Shown in pieces: positions 23,370 to 30,488 of a DNA stretch of 48,467 nucleotides (position 1 is the stretch's first letter; each line of letters begins with the position of its first letter). This DNA is from an uncultured Bacilli bacterium (GTDB lineage Bacteria > Bacillota_I > Bacilli_A > RF39 > UBA660). The stretch is taken from positions 1 to 48,467 of the forward strand of contig CANRCI010000001.1 in NCBI GenBank assembly GCA_947629075.1, in the 5' to 3' direction. The notes under the pieces were generated by a model. It worked only from the letters and a program-made list of their open reading frames with translations, was not told the origin of the DNA and searched no databases. Made by a program: the position numbers and the translations under genes.

Positions 23370-24497
23370 ATGATATATTTAGATTATTCAGCAACGACAC
23401 CAGTAGATAGAGAAGTATTAAAAAGCTTTGATCGAGCAGCTTTAGAGTTTATTGGTAATCCTAATTCATTGCACAAATTGGGAGTTGAGGCGAACAAATT
23501 GATCAGTAGTGCCACTTCTCAGGTAGCAGAGATATTAGGAGTTAAAAAAAGTGAAATAATTTATACCAGTGGAGCAAGTGAATCGAATAATTTAGCTCTT
23601 AAAGGTATTTGTTATAAATATAAAAATCGTGGTAAACACATCATTACTACTGACTTTGAACATTCTTCAATCTATGGACCATTTAACTTTTTACAAGAAG
23701 AGGGATTTGAGGTCGATTTCGTCAAGACGGATAAAGATGGAAAAGTCGATTTAGATGATTTGAAAAGACTGTTGCGCGATGATACGATTTTAGTTAGCAT
23801 TACAGCTGTTAACAGTGAAATTGGTATCATGGAACCCATTTATGAAATTGGTGAGATTTTAAAAGACTATCCAAAATGTTTTTATCATGTCGATATGACT
23901 CAGTTGATTACGAAAAAGAAAATCGATTTTACCAATATCGATTTAGCTAGTTTTTCGGCCCATAAATTTTTTGGACTTAAAGGAATTGGCGTACTAGTAA
24001 AAAAAGAAAAAATAAATTTAGAGCCGATTATTCACGGTGGTAAAAGTACTACCATTTATCGAAGTGGAACTCCCGCTCTTCCTCTAATCGTATCGCTTGC
24101 TAAAGCTCTTCGCCTTGCTTGTTGTGATTACGATCAAAGATATAATTATGTATCTAAATTGAATAAAAAAATGCGAGATAAATTGAAGACTTATGAAAAG
24201 GTTAGGATCAACAGTCCGGAAGATGGGCTTCCTTACATTTTAAACATTAGCATTTTAGGATGTAAACCGGAGACTGTTTTACACGCTTTAGAAGAAAAAG
24301 AGGTATACATTTCAACTCAGACGGCATGTTCATCTAATACGACTTTATCACAAGCAGTTTTTGCTCTTACTAAAGATAAGGATAGAGCATCTTCTTCAGT
24401 AAGAATCAGTATCTCTTATAAGACAACGGAAAAAGAAATTGATGAATTTTTAAAAATCTTTGATGATTGTTATAATCATTTGACGAATTTGAGGTGA
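23370..24497 (+). CDS. Cysteine desulfurase (IscS/NifS family)
   Basis: A 375-residue PLP enzyme that takes sulfur from cysteine to give alanine and a protein persulfide, for Fe-S clusters, tRNA thiolation or other uses. Seen: LDYSATTP at the N-terminus, HSS near residue 98, PLP lysine 199 in SFSAHKFFG, and catalytic Cys320 in STQTACSSN on a long loop, as in class I (IscS/NifS) enzymes. GGTGAT precedes ATG 23370. No thiI, iscU or mnmA is adjacent; instead two thioredoxin-type genes follow closely (4 bp and then an 8-bp overlap), suggesting a sulfur or thiol-redox operon. Confidence 0.93.
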   Translation: MIYLDYSATTPVDREVLKSFDRAALEFIGNPNSLHKLGVEANKLISSATSQVAEILGVKKSEIIYTSGASESNNLALKGICYKYKNRGKHIITTDFEHSSIYGPFNFLQEEGFEVDFVKTDKDGKVDLDDLKRLLRDDTILVSITAVNSEIGIMEPIYEIGEILKDYPKCFYHVDMTQLITKKKIDFTNIDLASFSAHKFFGLKGIGVLVKKEKINLEPIIHGGKSTTIYRSGTPALPLIVSLAKALRLACCDYDQRYNYVSKLNKKMRDKLKTYEKVRINSPEDGLPYILNISILGCKPETVLHALEEKEVYISTQTACSSNTTLSQAVFALTKDKDRASSSVRISISYKTTEKEIDEFLKIFDDCYNHLTNLR

Positions 24498-24501
24498 TAT
24501 T

Positions 24502-24762
24502 TTGGAAATTGTAAAGATAAGTGCTATTTGGTGTGGTGGTTGCTTAAAGACGAATAAGGCTATAAAAAAAGTAAAAGAAAATTATAAAGATATCACTATT
24601 TCCAATTTAGATTACGATATGGATGAAGAAAAAGTAGCGCCTTTAAATGTAGGAGAAATACTTCCGGTAATGATTTTTTATAAAGATGGGAAGGAAGTTG
24701 CAAGACTTATTGGTGAGAAAAATTATGACGAAATAGTGGAGGTAATAAAGAGACATGTCTAA
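24502..24762 (+). CDS. Thioredoxin-like protein (CGGC active site, TTG start)
   Basis: An 86-residue cytoplasmic thioredoxin-fold protein. The redox motif is CGGC (Cys11, Cys14) after the first strand, with the cis-proline region at ILPVMIFYKDGKEV. The start is TTG 24502, a few bases after GAGGTGAT. It lies 4 bp after the cysteine desulfurase and overlaps the CcdA-like gene by 8 bp, so the three form one operon. It may supply electrons from the cytoplasm to the membrane reductase encoded next, or reduce the desulfurase persulfide; both are inferences. Confidence 0.9.
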   Translation: MEIVKISAIWCGGCLKTNKAIKKVKENYKDITISNLDYDMDEEKVAPLNVGEILPVMIFYKDGKEVARLIGEKNYDEIVEVIKRHV

Positions 24763-25972
24763 ACTTAACAAGATAATTATCACAATTTTTCTCTTGTTCT
24801 TAATCTTTTTACCAACTAATATTTTTGCTTTAAGTTCTGATTATAAAGATGTCGTTCACGAAATAGTTGGTGAAAAAGAAGTAAAAGATAAGGTAACGAT
24901 CTATTTTTTCCACGGTTATAGTTGTCCCCATTGTAAAGAGGAAACTGGTTTTTTAGATCAACTTGAAAAGAAGTATGATGGAAAAATTTTAATTCGTAAA
25001 TACGAGACTTGGAAAGAAGAAAATAAACAGAATGCCAAATGGGCTAATGAGGTTCGTCATCATTTCGGTATAACGAGAGAGGGAGTACCACTTACCGTTG
25101 TCGGTGAAAAGTATTACTCTGGTTATTCCGATGTCATTGGTTATAGAATTGAAAAACAAATAGATCTGTACTTAGCTGAAGAAGAGAGTGATGACGACCA
25201 AGAAAAGACGATTGTCGAATCTAATAAATATAAAATTCCGATATTGGGAGAGATAGATGTCACTAAAGCATCAATATTCTTAATCGCTGTTGTACTAGGA
25301 TTTATCGATGGCTTTAATCCTTGTGCTATGTGGGTTCTTCTATTCATTATCAATATGTTATTGGGAATGGAAGATAAAAAGAAAATGTTCATTTTAGGGT
25401 TTGCTTTCTTATTTACCAGTGCTTTTATATATTTTCTATCGATGTTAGGAATTAGTTTTGTCCTAGGAAACTTTACTGGTGTTTTACGATCTCTAATCGG
25501 AGTTGTCGGTATTGTTTTGGGATCTGTTCAGCTGTATAACTATTACCAAACTAGGAATCGTGAAGATGGATGTGTTGTAGTAGATAAGAAAAAGCGCAAA
25601 AACATCACTCGTAAAATTACTTCGATTAAGGAATCACGAAATTTCTTCTTAGCACTAATCGGGGTTATCTCTCTTGCGGTATCGGTCAATCTAGTGGAAC
25701 TTGCTTGTTCCTTAGGTTTTCCTGCTACCTTTAGTGAGATTCTTACTATTAACAATGTCGATTTGATCATGCGAATTGTCTATTTGCTAATCTATGTCTT
25801 CATGTATATGCTCGATGATATAGTTGTCTTCATCATATCGATGTCAACTCTTTCATTAGTAGGTATGACGACTAAATACAATAAACTTGTAAAACTGATC
25901 GGTGGAATTATTATGATTCTGATGGGAATTCTTTTGATATTTAAACCGGAATGGATAATGTTAAGATTTTAA
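24755..25972 (+). CDS. Thioredoxin-CcdA fusion: extracytoplasmic thiol-redox membrane protein
   Basis: A 405-residue fusion. A signal-type helix (residues ~7-25) leads to an extracytoplasmic thioredoxin/glutaredoxin-like domain with CPHC (Cys57-Cys60) and a VPLTVV cis-proline strand. From residue ~170 follow about six membrane helices of the CcdA/DsbD type, with the two conserved membrane cysteines in GFNPC (Cys190) and ELACSLGFP (Cys318). Such proteins pass electrons across the membrane to reduce disulfides outside. The layout resembles a DsbD with its outer thioredoxin at the N-terminus. It overlaps the cytoplasmic thioredoxin gene, its plausible electron donor. Disulfide-bearing pilins are possible clients but this is speculative. 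Confidence 0.88.
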   Translation: MSKLNKIIITIFLLFLIFLPTNIFALSSDYKDVVHEIVGEKEVKDKVTIYFFHGYSCPHCKEETGFLDQLEKKYDGKILIRKYETWKEENKQNAKWANEVRHHFGITREGVPLTVVGEKYYSGYSDVIGYRIEKQIDLYLAEEESDDDQEKTIVESNKYKIPILGEIDVTKASIFLIAVVLGFIDGFNPCAMWVLLFIINMLLGMEDKKKMFILGFAFLFTSAFIYFLSMLGISFVLGNFTGVLRSLIGVVGIVLGSVQLYNYYQTRNREDGCVVVDKKKRKNITRKITSIKESRNFFLALIGVISLAVSVNLVELACSLGFPATFSEILTINNVDLIMRIVYLLIYVFMYMLDDIVVFIISMSTLSLVGMTTKYNKLVKLIGGIIMILMGILLIFKPEWIMLRF

Positions 25973-25995
25973 AGAAACGTAAGTTTCTTTTTTTT
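25971..25995 (+). terminator. Intrinsic terminator of the desulfurase-thioredoxin operon
   Basis: AAAGAAAC (25971-25978) pairs with GTTTCTTT (25983-25990) around GTAA, then T residues. The first arm overlaps the gene's stop codon. Confidence 0.88.
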
Positions 25996-26051
25996 ATCAT
26001 TTTTCGACATAATTTGCTAGATGTCGATTTTAAAATATAATTGGTGATGTT

Positions 26052-26492
26052 ATGAGAAAGAATTTTATAATACCTATGTTGTTGGCAATACTGATTGGTT
26101 TCTTTTCAGCGAAGTTTGTCTTTGTCGAAAAGACAGAACGAGAAGAAGATTATTACAATGCTTATTTTTTACAACAAGGTGTGTATACTAATAGAGATGT
26201 CATAGATAAATATATCAAAGATAGAAATGCGATCGTGTTGAAAGAGGATAATAAATATTATGTCTATTTAGGAGTTACAACCGATAGAGATAATGCTTCT
26301 AAACTAAAAAAGATATATGACTCTAATAATCAAGAATTGTATATCAAAAAGACTAAGATCGATGATATTGAATTTTTAAAAAATTTAGAACAGTACGACA
26401 TTCTTTTATCTTCAGCTGAAAAAGCAGACGATGTCAAATCGATAAATAAAGCAATTATTTCTAGTTATCAAGAAATGGTAAACAACAATTAG
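26052..26492 (+). CDS. SPOR-like membrane protein in the spoIIB position
   Basis: A 146-residue protein: short cytoplasmic start, one membrane helix (residues ~5-25), then an extracytoplasmic domain with a SPOR-like pattern, FLQQGVYTNRDVIDKYI to YYVYLGVTTDRDNASKLKKIY. SPOR domains bind glycan strands lacking stem peptides at division or sporulation septa. In Bacillus, spoIIB encodes a SPOR protein just upstream of maf-radC-mreBCD-minCD-spoIVFAB; this gene lies just upstream of radC in the same series, so it may be the SpoIIB counterpart. Sequence similarity alone is too weak to name it. GGTGATG precedes ATG 26052. A 7-bp inverted repeat (TCGACAT/ATGTCGA) lies at 26004-26027. Confidence 0.65.
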   Translation: MRKNFIIPMLLAILIGFFSAKFVFVEKTEREEDYYNAYFLQQGVYTNRDVIDKYIKDRNAIVLKEDNKYYVYLGVTTDRDNASKLKKIYDSNNQELYIKKTKIDDIEFLKNLEQYDILLSSAEKADDVKSINKAIISSYQEMVNNN

Positions 26493-26534
26493 GAAATCAA
26501 TTACTAGGAAAGTAATAATAAAAGTGGTGATGTT

Positions 26535-27212
26535 ATGAAAATTAAAGATATACCTACTAGTGAAAGACCACGTGAACGATTATTACTTTTAGGAAAAGAG
26601 AGCTTATCCAATGAAGAATTGCTTTCGATTATTATCAAAACGGGAACTAGAGAAAAGTCGGTTAAAGATTTAGCTCTAGAAGTTCTAAAGAGTGTTGATG
26701 ATATTACTTTACTTAGTAATGTAACAATAAATAAATTATTGGAGATTAAGGGAATAGGTACTGCCAAAGCAATCGAGATTTTAGCAACTATTGAGTTGGG
26801 AAAGAGAATGAATGTCAAGAGGAAAAATACGAATAATTACAAAATTACAACTGCTTTAGATGTATATGAATTAGTACGAGATGAATTGATCGGTAGAACA
26901 CAAGAGTGTTTTCTAGTGATTTATTTAAATGCTAATAACCGAATTATTGAAAGGAAAATTTTATTTATGGGAACTATTAATAAGAGTATTGTCCATCCAC
27001 GAGAAATATTTAAAAATGCTTATCTAGTGTCAGCTTCTAGTATCATTTGTGTCCATAACCATCCGAGTGGTAATAAAAAGCCATCACGCGAAGATATCAA
27101 TCTTACTAAAGCTCTAGTAGAAATAGGTGAATTACAAGGGATACCCGTTTTAGATCACTTAATAGTTACTGAAGATGACTACTTTAGTTTTTTAGATAAT
27201 CATATGTTATAG
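26535..27212 (+). CDS. radC: RadC/JAB-domain DNA repair-family protein
   Basis: A 225-residue RadC protein. The N-terminal helix-hairpin-helix region (LLEIKGIGTAKAIEIL) is followed by the JAB1/MPN-like metalloprotease domain with HNHPSG and the downstream aspartate (SREDINLTKAL), plus the terminal block VLDHLIVTEDDYFSF. Its role is unclear in most bacteria; a DNA repair function was originally proposed. GTGGTGATG precedes ATG 26535. It leads radC-mreC-mreD-spoIVFA-spoIVFB, matching the Bacillus order except that mreB, minC and minD are absent. Confidence 0.95.
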   Translation: MKIKDIPTSERPRERLLLLGKESLSNEELLSIIIKTGTREKSVKDLALEVLKSVDDITLLSNVTINKLLEIKGIGTAKAIEILATIELGKRMNVKRKNTNNYKITTALDVYELVRDELIGRTQECFLVIYLNANNRIIERKILFMGTINKSIVHPREIFKNAYLVSASSIICVHNHPSGNKKPSREDINLTKALVEIGELQGIPVLDHLIVTEDDYFSFLDNHML

Positions 27213-27220
27213 GAGGAATA

Positions 27221-27946
27221 ATGAAAAAAATTGATATTAAATATAGAGTAATATTTGCGATTGGTTTCATTTCTCTTATAGTAATAGCTCTCTATTTGAC
27301 CTTTAACGTTGATAGTTTATATCTTTCTAAGGCAGTTAAAGAAATTGTCTATTTTCCGTTTAATGATTTAAATAATAGTATCGATGTAATTGGGGAAAAC
27401 TTGAATAACGAATTACTTTTAGAAAACGAAGAGTTAAAGAAAGAGATCGAACTGGATAAAAGTCTTTCTAATTTCGAAGTGATAGATGCAGTAGTAATCG
27501 CGCGTAATCCCTCTTATTGGTTAAATTCAATTACCATCAATAAGGGTAAAAAAGATGGTTTAAAAGAAGGAATGGCTTGTGTTGTGAGCGAAGGTTTAAT
27601 TGGGAGTATCTCATCAGTTACCATCGATACCGCAACGGTTAGACTTTTGAGTAGTATCGATAATGAAAATAAGTTATCAGTGGTCGTCGGAAAGTACAAT
27701 AAAGTTTTAGAAGTTAGCGAAAACAATTTAGTAATCAGAGGAATTTTAAAGAATGAAGAAATTAAAAATGGTGATGTTGTAAAGACGAGTGGTCTTAGTA
27801 ATCTCTTTCCGAGTGGCATTGCGATTGGAAAAGTTGTTGCTTTGAGTAACGATAATTACGATAGTAGTCTAATTGCTAGGATAGAACTTTTTGCTGATAT
27901 AAATAACCTTAAATTTGTCAGTGTTTTAAAGCGTGATCTATCATGA
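27221..27946 (+). CDS. mreC: Rod shape-determining protein MreC
   Basis: A 241-residue bitopic protein: one membrane helix (residues ~9-28), a coiled-coil segment (about residues 55-85, LLLENEELKKEIELDK), and the two six-stranded beta domains of MreC, with VIARNPSYWLNSITINKGKKDGLKEGMACV recognisable in the first (shown as ends only: ARNPSYW and NKGKKDGLKEGM). It organises the elongasome with MreD, RodA and PBP2 in the cell envelope. TAGGAGG precedes ATG 27221. It overlaps mreD by 4 bp. MreB is not encoded here, though it normally precedes MreC. Confidence 0.93.
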   Translation: MKKIDIKYRVIFAIGFISLIVIALYLTFNVDSLYLSKAVKEIVYFPFNDLNNSIDVIGENLNNELLLENEELKKEIELDKSLSNFEVIDAVVIARNPSYWLNSITINKGKKDGLKEGMACVVSEGLIGSISSVTIDTATVRLLSSIDNENKLSVVVGKYNKVLEVSENNLVIRGILKNEEIKNGDVVKTSGLSNLFPSGIAIGKVVALSNDNYDSSLIARIELFADINNLKFVSVLKRDLS

Positions 27947-28413
27947 TATTGATTGCTTTTTTAGGTCTTGTTTTAGATTTAGTAATTATTTATATCAGTG
28001 GTTATACTCTAGGTGATATCTCATATTTATATCCGATGCTTACTCTAAGTAGTATTGTCATCTTAAGTACCAAGTTGAAACCCAAAACTTTTCTTTATAC
28101 CGTTCTTCTAATCGGTGTAATCGTTGGAACTATCTTCTTTGACAATGCTCTAATGGGACTAGTCATCTACGTCGTCATTTACTATTTCCTATTTCTATAC
28201 AATAAATTAGTCAGTAGTAGTATTTTATCTTTTCTCGTCAAATTAGCAATAACTATCTTTTTATACGATATGACTAGTTATTTTATATTAGTATTATTCG
28301 ACCATTTATATTTTAATCTCTCTTACTTGTTCTATAAATTTATCAGGAGTTTAATTTTAAATATTTTTTATGGAATAATTTTATATTTAGTTCTAAACGA
28401 GGATAAGCCTTAA
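27943..28413 (+). CDS. mreD: Rod shape-determining protein MreD
   Basis: A 156-residue integral membrane protein with five or six hydrophobic helices and few charged residues, the usual MreD length and topology. Sequence conservation in this family is poor, so the call rests mostly on position: its ATG overlaps the mreC stop by 4 bp and spoIVFA follows, as in Bacillus after removal of minCD. It partners MreC in elongasome control. No terminator is visible before spoIVFA. Confidence 0.85.
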   Translation: MILIAFLGLVLDLVIIYISGYTLGDISYLYPMLTLSSIVILSTKLKPKTFLYTVLLIGVIVGTIFFDNALMGLVIYVVIYYFLFLYNKLVSSSILSFLVKLAITIFLYDMTSYFILVLFDHLYFNLSYLFYKFIRSLILNIFYGIILYLVLNEDKP

Positions 28414-28437
28414 TAATCTATACTAGAGGTGAATGGT

Positions 28438-29016
28438 ATGGAGAGTAAGTTTTTGAATCAGAAGAAAAACGCTAAGAAAAAGCCTAGTTTTATAGTGAGA
28501 TTATTTACTAAAGTATTGATCTGTCTGATCATCTTTTTGAGCTTTTTAATCGTCGTTAAAGCTAATCCTAAACTAAAGAATAAAATTAATGACATTTTAT
28601 ACACTAATAATATATCTTTTGCTAGTTTTAATAATTGGTATAAGAAAAACTTTGGGAATATTATCCCTTTAGATAGTAATGTTGTCAAAGAAGAAGCAGT
28701 GTTTAACGAAAAGCTTTCCTATAGCAAATCATCGACTTATAAAGATGGGGTAAAGCTTACTGTCGGTAGTAATTATTTAGTTCCCATTTTAGAGAGTGGA
28801 GTAGTTGTCTTTAAAGGAGAAAAAGAAGGATATGGCAATGTCGTCATTGTCCAACAAATAAATGGGGTTGATACTTGGTATGGCAATGTCAGTACTTCAT
28901 ACGAATTGTACGATTATATAGAAAAAGGGGAATTGTTGGGTGAAGCTAATGGAGAGGAGATATATTTAGTTTTTCAGAAAGATGGAAAAGTTCAAAATTA
29001 TAAAGAATATATCTAA
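28438..29016 (+). CDS. spoIVFA: SpoIVFA, regulator of pro-sigma-K processing
   Basis: A 192-residue membrane protein with a Lys-rich cytoplasmic start, one helix (about residues 23-43) and an extracytoplasmic LytM/M23-like domain (about residues 110-190). The fold pattern is visible (SGVVVFKGEKEGYGNVVIV, then VDTWYGNV and YIEKGELLG) but the metal-binding histidines of active M23 peptidases are replaced, as in SpoIVFA. In Bacillus it holds SpoIVFB inactive with BofA until a forespore signal. GTG 28429 lies in the ribosome binding site GAGGTG; ATG 28438 is preferred. It overlaps spoIVFB by 35 bp. BofA is not in the window. Confidence 0.85.
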   Translation: MESKFLNQKKNAKKKPSFIVRLFTKVLICLIIFLSFLIVVKANPKLKNKINDILYTNNISFASFNNWYKKNFGNIIPLDSNVVKEEAVFNEKLSYSKSSTYKDGVKLTVGSNYLVPILESGVVVFKGEKEGYGNVVIVQQINGVDTWYGNVSTSYELYDYIEKGELLGEANGEEIYLVFQKDGKVQNYKEYI

Positions 29017-29752
29017 AAGAATAGAAATTAGTTCTTTCTTTTTTTTCTTTGCTCTAATCAGTTGCTTTTCAGCTTTTATCAAGAACTTTCTTTTTTTTAC
29101 CAGTATCATTTTAATTCACGAACTAGGACATTTTTTAACGGGAATAATTTTGGGATGGAAGCCAGATAAGATATATATTTATCCCTTTGGTGGAGTAACT
29201 AAATTTGATGATGATTTAAATAAACCCATCAGAGAAGAGTTACTCATTTTAGTAGCGGGTCCAACTGTGCAGATACTTTTTTATTTAATAATTAGAAATT
29301 TTCTATCTCTTCACGACTTACGTATATTTTATAACTATCATCTCTCAATTCTTCTTTTTAATCTTTTACCAATTTATCCACTAGATGGTGGAAAACTGAT
29401 GAAGTTATTATTCGAGACTTTTATATCGGTAAGAAAAAGTTTTTCATTAGTAATATTTATATCTCTTATTTTTGATGTGTCGATAATTATCTTTCTTCTA
29501 AAGAAGTTTCCCCTAAATATAATTTTAATGTTTATTTTTTTATTGTCCAAAATAATTAGAGAATATCGCAATCGGGATTATTACTTCAATAAGTTTATTT
29601 TAGAGCGATACATAAATAGTTATCATTTTAGTAGGGTAAAAGTAATTTCATCGATAAAAAAAATGATGCGCGGATATCGTCACATCATTAAGATTGATAA
29701 TAATTATTGGACTGAAAAACAGTATTTATACAGATTATATAAGCGGAAGTGA
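28982..29752 (+). CDS. spoIVFB: SpoIVFB, intramembrane metalloprotease activating sigma-K
   Basis: A 256-residue site-2-protease-family (M50) enzyme with six or so membrane helices. The zinc motif HELGH is at residues 46-50 and the third ligand lies in NLLPIYPLDGG (Asp135), both near the positions in Bacillus SpoIVFB. It cleaves the pro-sequence from pro-sigma-K in the outer forespore membrane; the likely substrate is encoded 2.7 kb downstream. The C-terminal ~60 residues are basic and soluble, where Bacillus has a CBS domain; no CBS domain is evident. Its start overlaps spoIVFA by 35 bp with only a weak ribosome binding site, suggesting translational coupling. It overlaps the convergent tdk gene by 18 bp. 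Confidence 0.92.
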   Translation: MEKFKIIKNISKRIEISSFFFFFALISCFSAFIKNFLFFTSIILIHELGHFLTGIILGWKPDKIYIYPFGGVTKFDDDLNKPIREELLILVAGPTVQILFYLIIRNFLSLHDLRIFYNYHLSILLFNLLPIYPLDGGKLMKLLFETFISVRKSFSLVIFISLIFDVSIIIFLLKKFPLNIILMFIFLLSKIIREYRNRDYYFNKFILERYINSYHFSRVKVISSIKKMMRGYRHIIKIDNNYWTEKQYLYRLYKRK

Positions 29753-30382
29753 AGTTTGGCTTTTTTCTTTTTCCAATTCTTTTAATAATTTTTTCTTATC
29801 GATTTTTTTGACATATTTTAAGTAGCATTCACCACATAGAGGGACGTATTCAACTTTTGAGTTTGCTCCATCGATTAGATTTTGTTCACCGGCTAAAGTA
29901 TATTTACCATCAACTTTACGAGCATTGAAACGAGCTTTTTTGCCACAGGTACAGATAGTTTCCAATTCTTTTAGTTGATCACATAATTCGATCAATCTAA
30001 TCGATCCTTTAAAACTGTTAGTTTGAAAATCACTTTTTAGGCCGAAGCATATGACAGGAATATCTAATATTTTGGCAATATACCAAAGTTCTTCTACCTG
30101 TTTGGGAGATATAAACTGTACTTCATCAACTAAGATACAATTAGAATTGATGATTAGGTCTCTATATTTTTTATTTAAAATCGATTCTTCTTCATCGACG
30201 ACGATATCAACTTTTCTTTTAGGACCGATACGCGATACTAGATAGTCATCACCTTTAGTGTCGATTTTCGATTTCAAAACAGTGACTTTTCGTCCGTTTT
30301 CTTCATAGTTGTAAGCCATTTGTAAAAGCATCATGCTCTTTCCGGAGTTCATCGCACCGTATCTAAATTCCAATTTTGCCAT
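29735..30382 (-). CDS. tdk: Thymidine kinase
   Basis: A 215-residue type II thymidine kinase, phosphorylating thymidine in the salvage pathway. Seen: P-loop GAMNSGKSMMLL near residues 9-20, the Walker B DEVQF near residue 89, the substrate loop with YVPLCGECY, and four zinc-binding cysteines (CTCG and CGEC). The C-terminal extension is Lys-rich. On the minus strand AAAGGATGTGAT lies before ATG 30382, and a TTGACA-N18-TATAAT promoter reads into it. It is convergent with spoIVFB, overlapping by 18 bp, and divergent from murE. Confidence 0.97.
   Translation of the reverse strand: MAKLEFRYGAMNSGKSMMLLQMAYNYEENGRKVTVLKSKIDTKGDDYLVSRIGPKRKVDIVVDEEESILNKKYRDLIINSNCILVDEVQFISPKQVEELWYIAKILDIPVICFGLKSDFQTNSFKGSIRLIELCDQLKELETICTCGKKARFNARKVDGKYTLAGEQNLIDGANSKVEYVPLCGECYLKYVKKIDKKKLLKELEKEKSQTSLPLI
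29741..29766. terminator. Possible terminator in the spoIVFB/tdk overlap
   Basis: AAGCGGAA (29741-29748) can pair with TTTGGCTT (29755-29762) with one mismatch and one G-T pair, followed by T residues. It lies in the 3' ends of both convergent genes. Confidence 0.4.
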
Positions 30383-30402
30383 AATATCACATCCTTTATT
30401 TA

Positions 30403-30432
30403 ATTATAAAATTTAATATTTTTCTTTGTCAA
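30403..30432 (-). promoter_or_regulatory. Promoter of tdk
   Basis: On the minus strand TTGACA (30432-30427), 18-base spacer, TATAAT (30408-30403). The -35 is part of an inverted repeat, TGTCAAA (30427-30433) and TTTGACA (30447-30453), lying between the divergent tdk and murE genes. Confidence 0.7.
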
Positions 30433-30488
30433 AAACAATTATAAAATTTGACATATAATATATTGATTCTGTCAATAGGAGGTTTTTG

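Noticed and set aside
26004..26027. TCGACAT/ATGTCGA inverted repeat as an attachment site or operator
   Set aside because: Only 7 bp with a 10-base gap, no integrase or regulator gene nearby, and ATGTCGA is common in this genome because of Asp-Val codons; too weak to call.
26504..26818. Minus-strand open frame over radC
   Set aside because: Lies entirely within radC, whose motifs are complete; shadow frame.
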